The notes beneath the pieces were generated by a model, which saw only the letters and a list, made by a program, of their open reading frames with translations, was not told the origin of the DNA and did not search any database. Position numbers and translations under genes: made by a program. 64,000 nt of DNA from Advenella sp. FME57 (GTDB lineage: Bacteria; Pseudomonadota; Gammaproteobacteria; Burkholderiales; Burkholderiaceae_B). The DNA lies in NCBI RefSeq assembly GCF_014897675.1, contig NZ_JABUXU010000020.1:1-64000 (forward strand), written 5' to 3'. This document shows, piece after piece, positions 35,329 through 43,341 of the stretch; within the stretch, counting starts at the first letter, position 1; every line of letters begins with the position of its first letter.

Positions 35329-36698
35329 CAGATCACCTCATCTCTCAGGTAATACCAGTGATAGAGCATGGCCTGTCCGAGGCGCCGGAAAGGAGAAAAC
35401 AGATGTCCGGGCAGCGGCGAGTTGTAGATGGGCAGATCCCATTGGGCCCCGTCCTGTCCCACAATGCGCTGCGCCAGGCGTCGCCCCGCCCATGCCGAGG
35501 AAGACACGCCGTTACCACCATAGCCGAACGAATAATACAGCGACAACGAAGGATCGGGCTGGACGATACGCGGCATCATATCGTGGCTGACATCGACCCA
35601 CCCGCTCCAGTTGTACGCAATGGGCACTCCCTCGAGCGATGGGAATTTGCGGTAAAGACCTTTTTTGAGCAAATCCAGATGCTTGGGATTGGCCGCGTCC
35701 TTGCCGGTAATCGCACTGCGACTGCCAATTTGTACTGAACCATCGGGCAACAGCCGATAATAAAAGCGCAGCGTACGGGTGTCGGTAATGAACACAGTCG
35801 ATTTGAGTCCGGCCTCGGCCAGTTCCTGCGCGGTCAGCGGACGGGTCACCATGGAGTTGGACTGGATCGGCATCAGCTTGGAACGCGTCGTGGTATGTAC
35901 CCCCTGCGTTGTATAGCCGCCGGTGGCGAAAGCCACCTTGCGCGCCTTGACGATACCGCCCGGCGTATGTAAATGGTGCAGGCCATCGCGCGTTTCCACT
36001 TTCATGACCGGGCTGGACGTATGCACCTTGACCCCAAGTTGCCGTGCACGTCGCAGATAACCGAAAGCCAGCTTCAGCGGGTGTACGCCGACGCCCTGGG
36101 GCTCCCATAAGGCCGCCTTCGCTTCCTGGTCGTTCACATATTCTTCACACAATTGGTCCCGGCTAAGCATGCGCGTCTTGTAGCCGAAGACCTCATTCAT
36201 CAACCGGCTTTCATTGCGTAGAAAATCGACTTTCTTGTCTCGATGCGCCGTGTATAGATGGCCACCGGTTTGCGCATCACAATCGAATTGCGCCACCAGT
36301 GACTCCCAATACTCGAAACCGGAGCGTATTTCTGCATCCAGCCGTTTGGCCGTCTGCTCACCCCATTTGGCAATCCATTGGGAACGGTACAGGCGACCCA
36401 TGGCATTCTGTCCCTGCCCGCCGTTTCGACTGGTGCATCCCCAGGCGGCGGCATTGGCCTCCAGCACCACAACCTCGGCCTGATGGTCCTGAGCCAGATG
36501 CAGCGCAGTAGACAGCCCGGTAAAACCGGAACCTACCACAACTACATCTGCAATCAGTCCGTCCGGGGCCGGGCCGTCATCGGGCGGCGGCTCACCTGCA
36601 GTGGCAACCCAGTACGTCGGAGCATACTGCTGGCCTTGCGTTGGGGTATCGGTAAGCGGATCAAACAGCGGATCGTATGCGCGCATCAAAGTTGCCAT
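35328..36698 (-). CDS. tauY: FAD-dependent oxidoreductase, probable taurine dehydrogenase large subunit
   Basis: A 456-aa DadA/PuuB-type amine oxidoreductase. The dinucleotide-binding motif VVVVGSGFTGLSTALHLAQ begins near residue 52, followed by GCTSRNGGQGQNAMGRL; the C-terminal FAD closing motif is YYSFGYGGNGVSSSAWAGRRLAQ. GGGAG precedes the start. Taurine dehydrogenase (TauXY) oxidatively deaminates taurine to sulfoacetaldehyde, the Xsc substrate. Preceded by the small subunit with a 14-bp gap. Taken alone it could be a gamma-glutamylputrescine or glycine-type oxidase; the linked tauX, tauR, tauABC and xsc support TauY. Confidence 0.8.
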   Translation of the reverse strand: MATLMRAYDPLFDPLTDTPTQGQQYAPTYWVATAGEPPPDDGPAPDGLIADVVVVGSGFTGLSTALHLAQDHQAEVVVLEANAAAWGCTSRNGGQGQNAMGRLYRSQWIAKWGEQTAKRLDAEIRSGFEYWESLVAQFDCDAQTGGHLYTAHRDKKVDFLRNESRLMNEVFGYKTRMLSRDQLCEEYVNDQEAKAALWEPQGVGVHPLKLAFGYLRRARQLGVKVHTSSPVMKVETRDGLHHLHTPGGIVKARKVAFATGGYTTQGVHTTTRSKLMPIQSNSMVTRPLTAQELAEAGLKSTVFITDTRTLRFYYRLLPDGSVQIGSRSAITGKDAANPKHLDLLKKGLYRKFPSLEGVPIAYNWSGWVDVSHDMMPRIVQPDPSLSLYYSFGYGGNGVSSSAWAGRRLAQRIVGQDGAQWDLPIYNSPLPGHLFSPFRRLGQAMLYHWYYLRDEVI

Positions 36699-36712
36699 GA
36701 CGATGCTCCCGC

Positions 36713-37105
36713 CTATTTTCCAGCCGCAATTGCAGGACGGCTCTTGCGAAATGCATTCTTCACAAGAATCTTTCCGTCTTTGAATGTGAACAGGTCCACC
36801 ATATTGGCTTCAATGCGAGCGCCGTCTTTCTGAGTGCCGGTAAACGTCGTTTCCGATACCCCACGATCGCCACTGATCCAGTGCTTGCCATTGCGCCATT
36901 GTGCGTCTGGAATGTTTTCCCAGGCAGCCTGAAAAGCCTTTCTTACAGCCTCACGCCCTTCGATCCGGTTGCCGCAAACCTGATCGCCGGCCACGGTTTC
37001 AAAAACACAATCATCGTGCATGAACGACATCAGGGCTTCAATGTCATGGTCGTTCCACGCCTGGGAAAAGGCTTCAAGGGTCTGGATATTTACCGCGTTA
37101 CTCAT
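36713..37105 (-). CDS. tauX: NTF2/SnoaL-like protein, probable taurine dehydrogenase small subunit
   Basis: A 130-aa NTF2/SnoaL-like fold: LEAFSQAWNDHDIEALMSFMHDDCVFETV, GREAVRKAFQAAWENIPDAQW, and WISGDRGVSETTFTGTQKDGARIEANMVDLFTFKDGKI. From memory, TauX subunits have just such a sequence; this and the tight pairing with tauY drive the call. First gene of the run, with AGGAGA before ATG 37105 and an inverted repeat in its leader. Confidence 0.72.
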   Translation of the reverse strand: MSNAVNIQTLEAFSQAWNDHDIEALMSFMHDDCVFETVAGDQVCGNRIEGREAVRKAFQAAWENIPDAQWRNGKHWISGDRGVSETTFTGTQKDGARIEANMVDLFTFKDGKILVKNAFRKSRPAIAAGK

Positions 37106-37374
37106 TTTGCATTCTCCTGCTTTGATATTTCAATCAAAGATAGAAGAAGTTTGCCTGACGGTCTAGGTCCAGTTTCCGCACTTCGTTGAGTCCAGATCCA
37201 GCGGCCCGCAATGAGCCACAATGGCACAGTTGTGCGCCAGTACAAAGCGGCTGAGCATTGCAGCGTACCAGCCTGCTCATTGACGGTGCACAAGGCGCGC
37301 GCCGGTTGTGCGCTGCGCTATTTCGGCGCAGCGCCAGCGGATAGAAACAGGACAATGAACGCGCATAAGTCCAG
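37106..37374. promoter_or_regulatory. tauX promoter region
   Basis: 269 bp between tauX and the flavoprotein gene. It holds a 7-6-7 dyad (CTTTGAT at 37120-37126, ATCAAAG at 37133-37139) directly before the tauX ribosome site, and GTTGTGCGC twice (37229-37237 and 37305-37313), 76 bp apart. Either could be regulator targets. No ORF is credible. Confidence 0.4.
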
Positions 37375-38640
37375 TCAGTCCAGCGTATCGCTCCAGATAT
37401 TTTTTGCCCAGGAACGCGCATCGGCGCCCTCTTTTTCGGAAGGATGCGCGGACAGGCCGCCCCCTTGGGCCGAAACCATGTCCATTTTTTCCGGGTCGTA
37501 ACGGTAGACATTGGCCACATGCATGGCCGATGTATCGTCGACATAGCTATAGCAGGTATTGGCAAAGACCGGCAGCGGATCAGGTTGAGCGCCGGCCAGT
37601 CGCGCAATCATGCTGCTGGCGCACACCTTGGCCTGGGAGTTGGCGATATGAGCCGATTTGGGAAGCCCCGAATCGACGGAATCGCCCAGCAAATGAATAC
37701 CAGGCGCCTTGCGCGATTCATACGTCACAAAATCCACATCGCACCAGCGGCCCTCTTCGTTGGACAATCCGGTATCGAGCGCCAGCCGGCCTGCAGCCTG
37801 GGGTGCAATTACATTCAATACATCGGTCTTCCAGGTATCGAATACTGTTTTGACCGTCCCGGTGTCAACATCAATGGCCGAGAGCTCGCTACCCGGCTGG
37901 TAGTCTATAAGCCCCGCGTACTGCTCGGCCCAATTGCGTTCAAACAATGCGCGCTTGGACGTAATGCCGGGGTTGGCATCCAGCACCAGCACCTTGCCTG
38001 TGGGGTTATGCTGTTTGAGATACCACGCCACCTGACAGGCCCGCTCGTAAGGTCCGGGCGGACAGCGATACGGTAGCGGCGGCACCGTGATGGCAAAAAC
38101 GCCCCCCTTGCGCATGTGCTGTAGTTGCCGGGCCAGTGCCTGCGTTTGGGGGCCGGCTTTCCACGCATGAGGAACACGTGCTTTTGCCGCATCGGTCTGC
38201 GTCATGGGCAACTGCGAATAGTCAAAACTGATGCCGGGCGCCATAATCAGATAATCATAGGAGACCGGCCCGGCTGCAGTACGCACCTGCTTGCGGTCGG
38301 GGTCTACGGCCAGTACCGTTTCCTGGCGCACTGTCACGCCATGCTTGCGAATCAGGTTGTCATAAGAGCGGGTAATCGCCGATAGCGGGACAGACCCGCC
38401 CAGCACCAAATTGCTAGTAGGACAGGAAACAAACTGCGCATTTTGTTCAATCAGCGTGACCGACAGTTGGTATTGGCTCCACATGCGCAAGTATTTTGCC
38501 GCTGTCGCCCCCGCAAAGCCTGCCCCCACAATGACAACATGCGCCTGCCGCAAGCTGCGCGCGGCGCTCGCGCTCAACGGCCAGACACCGGCGCCAAGCC
38601 AGGCCGCCCCCAAGGTATTGATAAATTGCCTGCGCTTCAT
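37375..38640 (-). CDS. FAD flavoprotein, flavocytochrome c sulfide dehydrogenase type (FccB/SoxF-like)
   Basis: A 421-aa periplasmic flavoprotein. The N-terminal MKRRQFINTLGAAWL looks like a Tat export signal. VVIVGAGFAGATAAKYLR binds FAD; FVSCPTSNLVLGG carries Cys73, the residue that links FAD covalently in this family; PYRCPPGPYERACQVAWYL and the C-terminal GDSVDSGLPKSAHIANSQAKVCASSMI hold the other conserved cysteines. Family members oxidise sulfide or other sulfur species and pass electrons to a cytochrome c, here probably the product of the gene just upstream. Last gene of the SoxYZ-like unit. Confidence 0.82.
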   Translation of the reverse strand: MKRRQFINTLGAAWLGAGVWPLSASAARSLRQAHVVIVGAGFAGATAAKYLRMWSQYQLSVTLIEQNAQFVSCPTSNLVLGGSVPLSAITRSYDNLIRKHGVTVRQETVLAVDPDRKQVRTAAGPVSYDYLIMAPGISFDYSQLPMTQTDAAKARVPHAWKAGPQTQALARQLQHMRKGGVFAITVPPLPYRCPPGPYERACQVAWYLKQHNPTGKVLVLDANPGITSKRALFERNWAEQYAGLIDYQPGSELSAIDVDTGTVKTVFDTWKTDVLNVIAPQAAGRLALDTGLSNEEGRWCDVDFVTYESRKAPGIHLLGDSVDSGLPKSAHIANSQAKVCASSMIARLAGAQPDPLPVFANTCYSYVDDTSAMHVANVYRYDPEKMDMVSAQGGGLSAHPSEKEGADARSWAKNIWSDTLD

Positions 38641-38731
38641 CGTTGATGTTCCGTCTGTATGCTGAAATACCGCAAGTCATGATGCAGCCCGATCTTTATT
38701 TCATTTGAAATAAACTGAGTATAGAAGCAGC

Positions 38732-39061
38732 TCATCGGGGCGCGGGCAAGGCCGAGAAATAGACGGCCAAGCGATCGATTTCATCTGCGGTCAAGCCTCG
38801 GGCGTGTTGCGTCATGACATCGGTGTCTGTCTTGCTGGTGCGAAACGCCATCATGCGTGACAGAAACTGGGTTGAAGACATCCCCGCCAAACTTGGTGTC
38901 TCCGACACACTGACCCCGTTCGTACCATGGCAGGCCGCACAGGACGCGGCCAGGACACGGATATGCAGATCAGATTGTGACGCCTGCGCCATTGCCTGCG
39001 TGGCGTCCAATAGCAATACCAGAGTCCATAAACGCATTGTGATACCGGTCCATGTAATCAT
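38732..39061 (-). CDS. Small class I cytochrome c (FccA-like)
   Basis: A 109-aa secreted monoheme cytochrome: signal peptide (MRLWTLVLLLDATQAMAQA or a form eight residues longer), one CAACH heme site (about 41-45) and a C-terminal DVMTQHARGLTADEIDRLAVYFS with the probable methionine ligand. ATG 39061 lies 9 bases after the hydrolase stop and has AGGG upstream; ATG 39037 is an alternative. It lies between the zinc hydrolase and the flavoprotein, so is the likely electron acceptor. Confidence 0.85.
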   Translation of the reverse strand: MITWTGITMRLWTLVLLLDATQAMAQASQSDLHIRVLAASCAACHGTNGVSVSETPSLAGMSSTQFLSRMMAFRTSKTDTDVMTQHARGLTADEIDRLAVYFSALPAPR

Positions 39062-39069
39062 GTTCAACC

Positions 39070-39990
39070 CTATTGCCACTCCATTTTCGGAAACAACAAA
39101 TTCACATTGCGCGGATTGATCACATCAAAAAGCCGCCATTTATCCTTTTCCTGCACAGCCGCGTGTTGCATCACTTGGCTCATGTCCTGCCCCTGATCGA
39201 TGCCCTGCGCAATATCGGACTGCAGTGTCTGCAAATAGCGTTGCTGCGCATCCCAGGCCGCGGCCTGGTCTTTCGGACTGGGACCATGCCCGGGCACCAA
39301 TCGCGCCACCGGCTTTTGTTTGATGATATCGATCGTCTGGAGCCAGCCTTTGACCTCGCCATCAACCGAAGGGGTGCGTTCGGTGAACAGCAGATCGCCG
39401 GTCCATAACGTTTCTGTCTGTTCGTCAAGAACAGTCAGATCTGTCGTGCTATGCGCGGAGCCCCAGCTTTGCAGCAACAGGGTTCGCCCGCCCAGATCCA
39501 GCCGCTGCGGTTTGGAGATCTTGATGGTTGGCAGGACAATCGTATTCTTGCCGCCGTCGGCGCGGGCTGGCGCCGCGCGCAGATAGGCGTCCTGGCTTTC
39601 ATACATGGCCTGCGCCAGTTGGGCATGTCCGACAAACCGGACATTGCCGTCGGCAAACGCCGCATTGCCCAGGATATGATCAGGGTGCACATGCGTATTG
39701 ATGACATAGCGGATCGGCAACGCGGTGGTCTTTACCACGGCCTGCGCAAGCGCGCTGCCGATGTCAAAGGAGCCACCCGTATCGATCACTGCCACTGCCT
39801 GTTTGCCAACCACGAACCCGATATTGGCAATATCACCATCGTAATCAGCATCATCAAAATCCTGATGCGCCCCCTGATGCACGTATACGCCCGGAGCCAC
39901 CTCATGCATTTGCAGCGGTGCTGCAGTGGCCACGGCGCAGGCCAATGCCATCAACCATGGCAGCGCGAGCCGAAAAATCCCGGAACGCAT
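39070..39990 (-). CDS. SoxH-like MBL-fold zinc metallohydrolase
   Basis: A 306-aa exported metallo-beta-lactamase-fold protein: signal peptide (LALPWLMALACAVATAAPL), HVHPDH metal motif at 100-105, AHSTTDLTVL (His), and LWTGDLLF plus LVPGHGP for the other ligands. It matches the SoxH group, some of which are labelled quinoprotein relay system zinc metallohydrolase. ATG shares one base with the stop of the SoxYZ-like gene (TAATG). Likely acts in the periplasm on a thioester or thiosulfonate bound to the SoxYZ-like carrier; inference. Confidence 0.83.
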   Translation of the reverse strand: MRSGIFRLALPWLMALACAVATAAPLQMHEVAPGVYVHQGAHQDFDDADYDGDIANIGFVVGKQAVAVIDTGGSFDIGSALAQAVVKTTALPIRYVINTHVHPDHILGNAAFADGNVRFVGHAQLAQAMYESQDAYLRAAPARADGGKNTIVLPTIKISKPQRLDLGGRTLLLQSWGSAHSTTDLTVLDEQTETLWTGDLLFTERTPSVDGEVKGWLQTIDIIKQKPVARLVPGHGPSPKDQAAAWDAQQRYLQTLQSDIAQGIDQGQDMSQVMQHAAVQEKDKWRLFDVINPRNVNLLFPKMEWQ

Positions 39991-40787
39991 TACTGCACCG
40001 TCACATCTGTTTCATGACGAAAGTGTTTGCCTTCGTTGTCCTCTGCGAACACCGTCAGTTTCCCACTTTTATCGGGCACGAAGAAAAACCGGAAATTCGG
40101 ATCTTCGCTGATACCGATATAAGTGTCCGCCTGCATGACTGGTTTATCGTTATAGCGGATGTCTATCTTCTTGATGAAATAGGCCGGACGAAAACCCTGA
40201 GTCATCAGGTCGCGCTGCAAACCTGTGTTCATGGGATGGCGTATCATCAAACGTCCTTGCGCTGGTTTTCCCGCATGAACCGGATCGACAGCGGCCAGTT
40301 TCATTTGCCCGGCGTTTTTTCTGGCTGCATCAGCATCGCCACCGACCGTGCCACCACAGCCGCCCGATGCCTTGACCGGTACTGCGTTGCGAAAATAGCG
40401 GCCATCGCTGGTTTGGGCGACAACGTGAACGTAGTCATCTACTTCAAGCCGAATGCGAGTAGCAATATCGACCTTGCCACTTTCCGGCGTAAAGTGAAAG
40501 ACAGCGGTCAGCGGCACAGGATTTTCCGGGACAACCAGTGTCACATTCTTGATGTAGTCGTCCTTGGTTGCCGGATAGTCGATGGAAAATGCAAACGGCA
40601 CCTGTGCGCCGCTGGCTGCCCTTTTGGGCGCGGCAATATGAATAAAGGGGCCGTCCTCCAGTTTTTTCCCGGCAAAAAAGCTGCTGTTGACCTTATCCCA
40701 GGCAGGCGCATCGACCCCAGCCAGCGAGGGCGAGGACAGCGAGATGATCATGACAGAACTGATCAGCATGACTGATTTGCGTAACAT
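39990..40787 (-). CDS. SoxYZ-fusion sulfur-carrier protein
   Basis: A 265-aa periplasmic protein fusing SoxY-like (about 25-150) and SoxZ-like (about 160-265) parts. The signal peptide is RKSVMLISSVMIISLSSPSLAG. The SoxY swinging-arm motif is internal, GGCGGT with Cys144, rather than C-terminal. The SoxZ half has KPAQGRLMIRHPMNTGLQRD and YIKKIDIRYN-like strands. Known members are called quinoprotein-dehydrogenase-associated SoxYZ-like carriers. GAGGAGG before ATG 40787 settles the start despite a longer open frame. No soxAX, soxB or soxCD is present. Confidence 0.85.
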   Translation of the reverse strand: MLRKSVMLISSVMIISLSSPSLAGVDAPAWDKVNSSFFAGKKLEDGPFIHIAAPKRAASGAQVPFAFSIDYPATKDDYIKNVTLVVPENPVPLTAVFHFTPESGKVDIATRIRLEVDDYVHVVAQTSDGRYFRNAVPVKASGGCGGTVGGDADAARKNAGQMKLAAVDPVHAGKPAQGRLMIRHPMNTGLQRDLMTQGFRPAYFIKKIDIRYNDKPVMQADTYIGISEDPNFRFFFVPDKSGKLTVFAEDNEGKHFRHETDVTVQ

Positions 40788-41165
40788 GTGAACCTCCTCA
40801 ATGAACATGTTCCGTTCTCTGTACTTTACCGCGGCGTAATTGGCACGCGAGGTATTTTTTATACTGTGACTTTGTTGCGGTTCTAAACGACCCTGGCAGA
40901 CACGACTATAACAATATACATCGAATTGTCGGACTGAGACAGGAACGTGCAGATTGCAAAAAAAAGAGAAAAAGCAGCTGATAGTTGCCGGGTGCTTTAT
41001 TGCGCCCGCGCACAGGCTGCGGTTGGATAAATAGCTGGTTTGCCCGGCAGACGCAGCTATTTCAGACCGGCGATGTTGCCTGGCCGCATTGCAAGCGCGC
41101 AGCTTGCAATGCGCGCGCCGGATAAAATATGTCAGGCTCTTACATGACCCGGGCTTCATGACCCA
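40788..41165. other. Intergenic region with a perfect 11-bp hairpin
   Basis: 378 bp upstream of the SoxYZ-like gene. It contains the hairpin at 41086-41112, an A-rich patch near 40960, and presumably the promoter of the Sox-like unit, which I cannot place. The open frame that crosses it lacks a ribosome site and family match. Confidence 0.4.
41086..41112. repeat. Perfect inverted repeat downstream of the lipoprotein pair
   Basis: GCATTGCAAGC and GCTTGCAATGC pair over 11 bp around GCGCA. It lies 54 bp past the lipoprotein stop on the - strand. No U-tract, so either a Rho-dependent end stabiliser or an extragenic palindrome. Confidence 0.6.
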
Positions 41166-41672
41166 TCAATGCAGCGATCCCCAGCGCTTGACCGATGGTT
41201 CTGCCTGCGCCCATAGCCAATACTGTCCGTTCTTGCAGACATCCAGCGTATACCAGTGCTCGGCTGGCTTGCCATCTACAGTGCCTTCTACTGAAAACAA
41301 GGCCTTTTTGCAGGTTGTTAGTGCATTAACCGATTCGCTGACAACAATTGTGCGGCCCTTGTTGTTTCCGTATGGGATTGGCTGTTCAACCCGCCAGCGT
41401 CGCTCCTGCCCGGGTACGCTCTGCGCAATTGCATTTGCAATTTCCTGCTGTTCTGCTGCACTGAACCGCTTCATTACATACTTGACGCCGGCATCCACCG
41501 CAGCGTTGGTGGCAACGGCCACAGTCAGGCCCAGCGCGGGATTGCCCGTTACCGATGATGTTGCCGCACCGGCAGTAATACCCGGCAAGGTCGCAATCAC
41601 AGAACAACCGGCTAGACTGCCCACGGCACAAACGCCAAGTGTGATTATTGCAAGATTGGCACGTAACTGCAT
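41166..41672 (-). CDS. Lipoprotein, paralog of the upstream gene, unknown function
   Basis: A 168-aa lipoprotein with LAGC lipobox near residue 22, a glycine/alanine-rich hydrophobic stretch (ITAGAATSSVTGNPALGLTVAVATNAAVDAG), then a soluble C-terminal half with RWRVEQPIPYGNNKGRTIVVSESVNALTTCKKALFSVE and the tail DVCKNGQYWLWAQAEPSVKRWGSLH. ATG shares a base with the preceding stop (TAATG). The tail closely repeats that of the upstream gene, so the two are a tandem duplicate. I do not recognise a named family. Confidence 0.72.
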   Translation of the reverse strand: MQLRANLAIITLGVCAVGSLAGCSVIATLPGITAGAATSSVTGNPALGLTVAVATNAAVDAGVKYVMKRFSAAEQQEIANAIAQSVPGQERRWRVEQPIPYGNNKGRTIVVSESVNALTTCKKALFSVEGTVDGKPAEHWYTLDVCKNGQYWLWAQAEPSVKRWGSLH

Positions 41673-42304
41673 TACTGCAAGGCCCCCCAGCGGCTGACTG
41701 CCGGCTCTGCAGTGGCCCATGCCCAGCGTGGTCCGTCTTTGCAGATCGAGGCCACATAAAACTCGTTGCGAGGCATCGAATTTTCTTCACTGTCGACCGA
41801 ATAGACAATTTCCTTGCATTCCAGCAAACCCTGGCTGATCACACGACTGACCGTCACCCGGCCCTGTTCATTGGGCTCCATGGGGATGGAATGAATCGAC
41901 TTCCAGTTGGCCACCTCACCTTCTTTCAGGCTGCCGGCCGCAGTGGCAATCACTTCCTGGGTATAGCCATGCATTTCTCGCTGCACATATTGCACGGCAG
42001 AACGGGTGGCCGCCTGAACGCCAACGCCGATACCGGTTGTGACCGCCGCGTTATCGGTGACTTTTTGGGCAAGCGCGGCGCCGGCAATCCCGGCACCAGC
42101 CGAAGAGCCCTCCAGCACCAGCGACTGACAGCCCGCCAGCCCCATCACAAGCGACATACCCAGCAGCTTGAATGCAATGCAATAGCGGCGCAGGAAGCCG
42201 GCGCGACCAGGGTGTGGCGCAACACCCCGGCACCCAAAAAAAGCAAACACGTATAGAATATTTAATATGCGAAAAATCATGCACTTATAATAGTTTGTTG
42301 ACAA
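41672..42304 (-). CDS. Lipoprotein of unknown function, first of a tandem pair
   Basis: Up to 210 aa. The real start is unclear: a lipobox (MGLAGC) occurs at residues 54-59 of the longest frame, so translation probably begins nearer to it, perhaps at a non-ATG codon; an alternative N-terminus with AFFGC exists. Glycine/alanine-rich hydrophobic part (GSSAGAGIAGAALAQKVTDNAAVTTGIGVGVQAATRSAVQYVQ) is followed by a domain with LLECKEIVYSVD and the tail CKDGPRWAWATAEPAVSRWGALQ. Envelope-located; function unknown. Confidence 0.6.
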   Translation of the reverse strand: MSTNYYKCMIFRILNILYVFAFFGCRGVAPHPGRAGFLRRYCIAFKLLGMSLVMGLAGCQSLVLEGSSAGAGIAGAALAQKVTDNAAVTTGIGVGVQAATRSAVQYVQREMHGYTQEVIATAAGSLKEGEVANWKSIHSIPMEPNEQGRVTVSRVISQGLLECKEIVYSVDSEENSMPRNEFYVASICKDGPRWAWATAEPAVSRWGALQ

Positions 42305-42554
42305 AGTGCATTATATTGGCAACGGACATCAATTGAACATCAAGAACCGTCAGGAAGTTGTAATCAGATGTTTGCCGGGTGCCTGCAGCCCTGAATCAAG
42401 GCAGGCGGATTACCGGGCTGGCTGACCATCAGGGCGCGCTACGGCCGGTGCGCCGCAGCGTTCAAGACAATACGCCCGCAACAGGATACAGGTCGCAGAG
42501 ACAAAGCGCGTAGCCACAATGGCAGCACAGGGTCCTTGTTCAGCCTTAACGGCC

Positions 42555-43322
42555 TCACAAGACGGCCAGCATCCCTCCATCCACATAAATGATTTGACCG
42601 TTCACATAGTCGGAAGCCCGTGAGGCCAGAAAGATGGCAGCGCCAGCCAGCTCTTCCGGCAAACCCCAACGGCCGGCCGGCGTGCGGCTCTTTACCCAAC
42701 CATCGAATTGCGGATTGCTCAACAGCGCTTCGTTCATATCGGTTGCCATATACCCGGGACCAATGGCATTGATCTGAATCTTGTGTGCGGCCCATTCAGC
42801 TGTCATCGCGCGTGTCAGCATTTTGATGCCGCCCTTGGAAACAGTGTAGGGCGCCACCGTCGCACGGGCGCACTCACTGGTCAGCGAACCAATATTGATG
42901 ATTTTTCCGCCCTTGCCACGTGTGATCATGCGTTTTGCCGCTTCACGCCCCACCAGAAAAGCACTGGTCAGATTGGTGTCAAGTACGCGATGCCATTCGG
43001 CCACCGCCAGCTCTGTCAACGGTTTTCTAAGCTGAATGCCTGCATTGTTGATGAGTATGTCCACTTGCCTGTTCTGGCGGTCCAGTGACTCAAAGGCGGC
43101 GACCACTGCATGTTCGTCTGCCACATCAAAAGCCAGTGCGTCGGCAGCAAAGCCCCGGTCGGCAAGCAGCTGTGCCGCCTGTTCAAGGCGATCTACGCGG
43201 GTGCCATTAAGGATGACATCGGCGCCATGTTCTGCCAGTGCCTGGGCAAAGGCAAATCCCAGCCCACGCGAAGAGCCGGTGACAAGCGCTGTCTTTCCAT
43301 TTAAATTGAATAATTCAGACAT
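42555..43322 (-). CDS. SDR-family sugar/sugar-acid dehydrogenase (gluconate 5-dehydrogenase-like)
   Basis: A 255-aa short-chain dehydrogenase: TGSSRGLGFAFAQALAEHG cofactor loop, NNAG, catalytic Ser-Tyr-Lys in SLTSECARATVAPYTVSKGG, and the C-terminal YVDGGM. Overall similarity to IdnO/gluconate 5-dehydrogenases is strong. Lies 20 bp after the enolase-superfamily gene in a three-gene operon with a GntR regulator; likely acts on the same sugar acid. Confidence 0.83.
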   Translation of the reverse strand: MSELFNLNGKTALVTGSSRGLGFAFAQALAEHGADVILNGTRVDRLEQAAQLLADRGFAADALAFDVADEHAVVAAFESLDRQNRQVDILINNAGIQLRKPLTELAVAEWHRVLDTNLTSAFLVGREAAKRMITRGKGGKIINIGSLTSECARATVAPYTVSKGGIKMLTRAMTAEWAAHKIQINAIGPGYMATDMNEALLSNPQFDGWVKSRTPAGRWGLPEELAGAAIFLASRASDYVNGQIIYVDGGMLAVL

Positions 43323-43341
43323 GATTTTTTCTTCTCTACTC

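Noticed and set aside
40788-41159. N-terminal 124-codon extension of the SoxYZ-like gene
   Set aside because: It would put the signal peptide inside the protein; a strong ribosome site and ATG at 40787 define the start.
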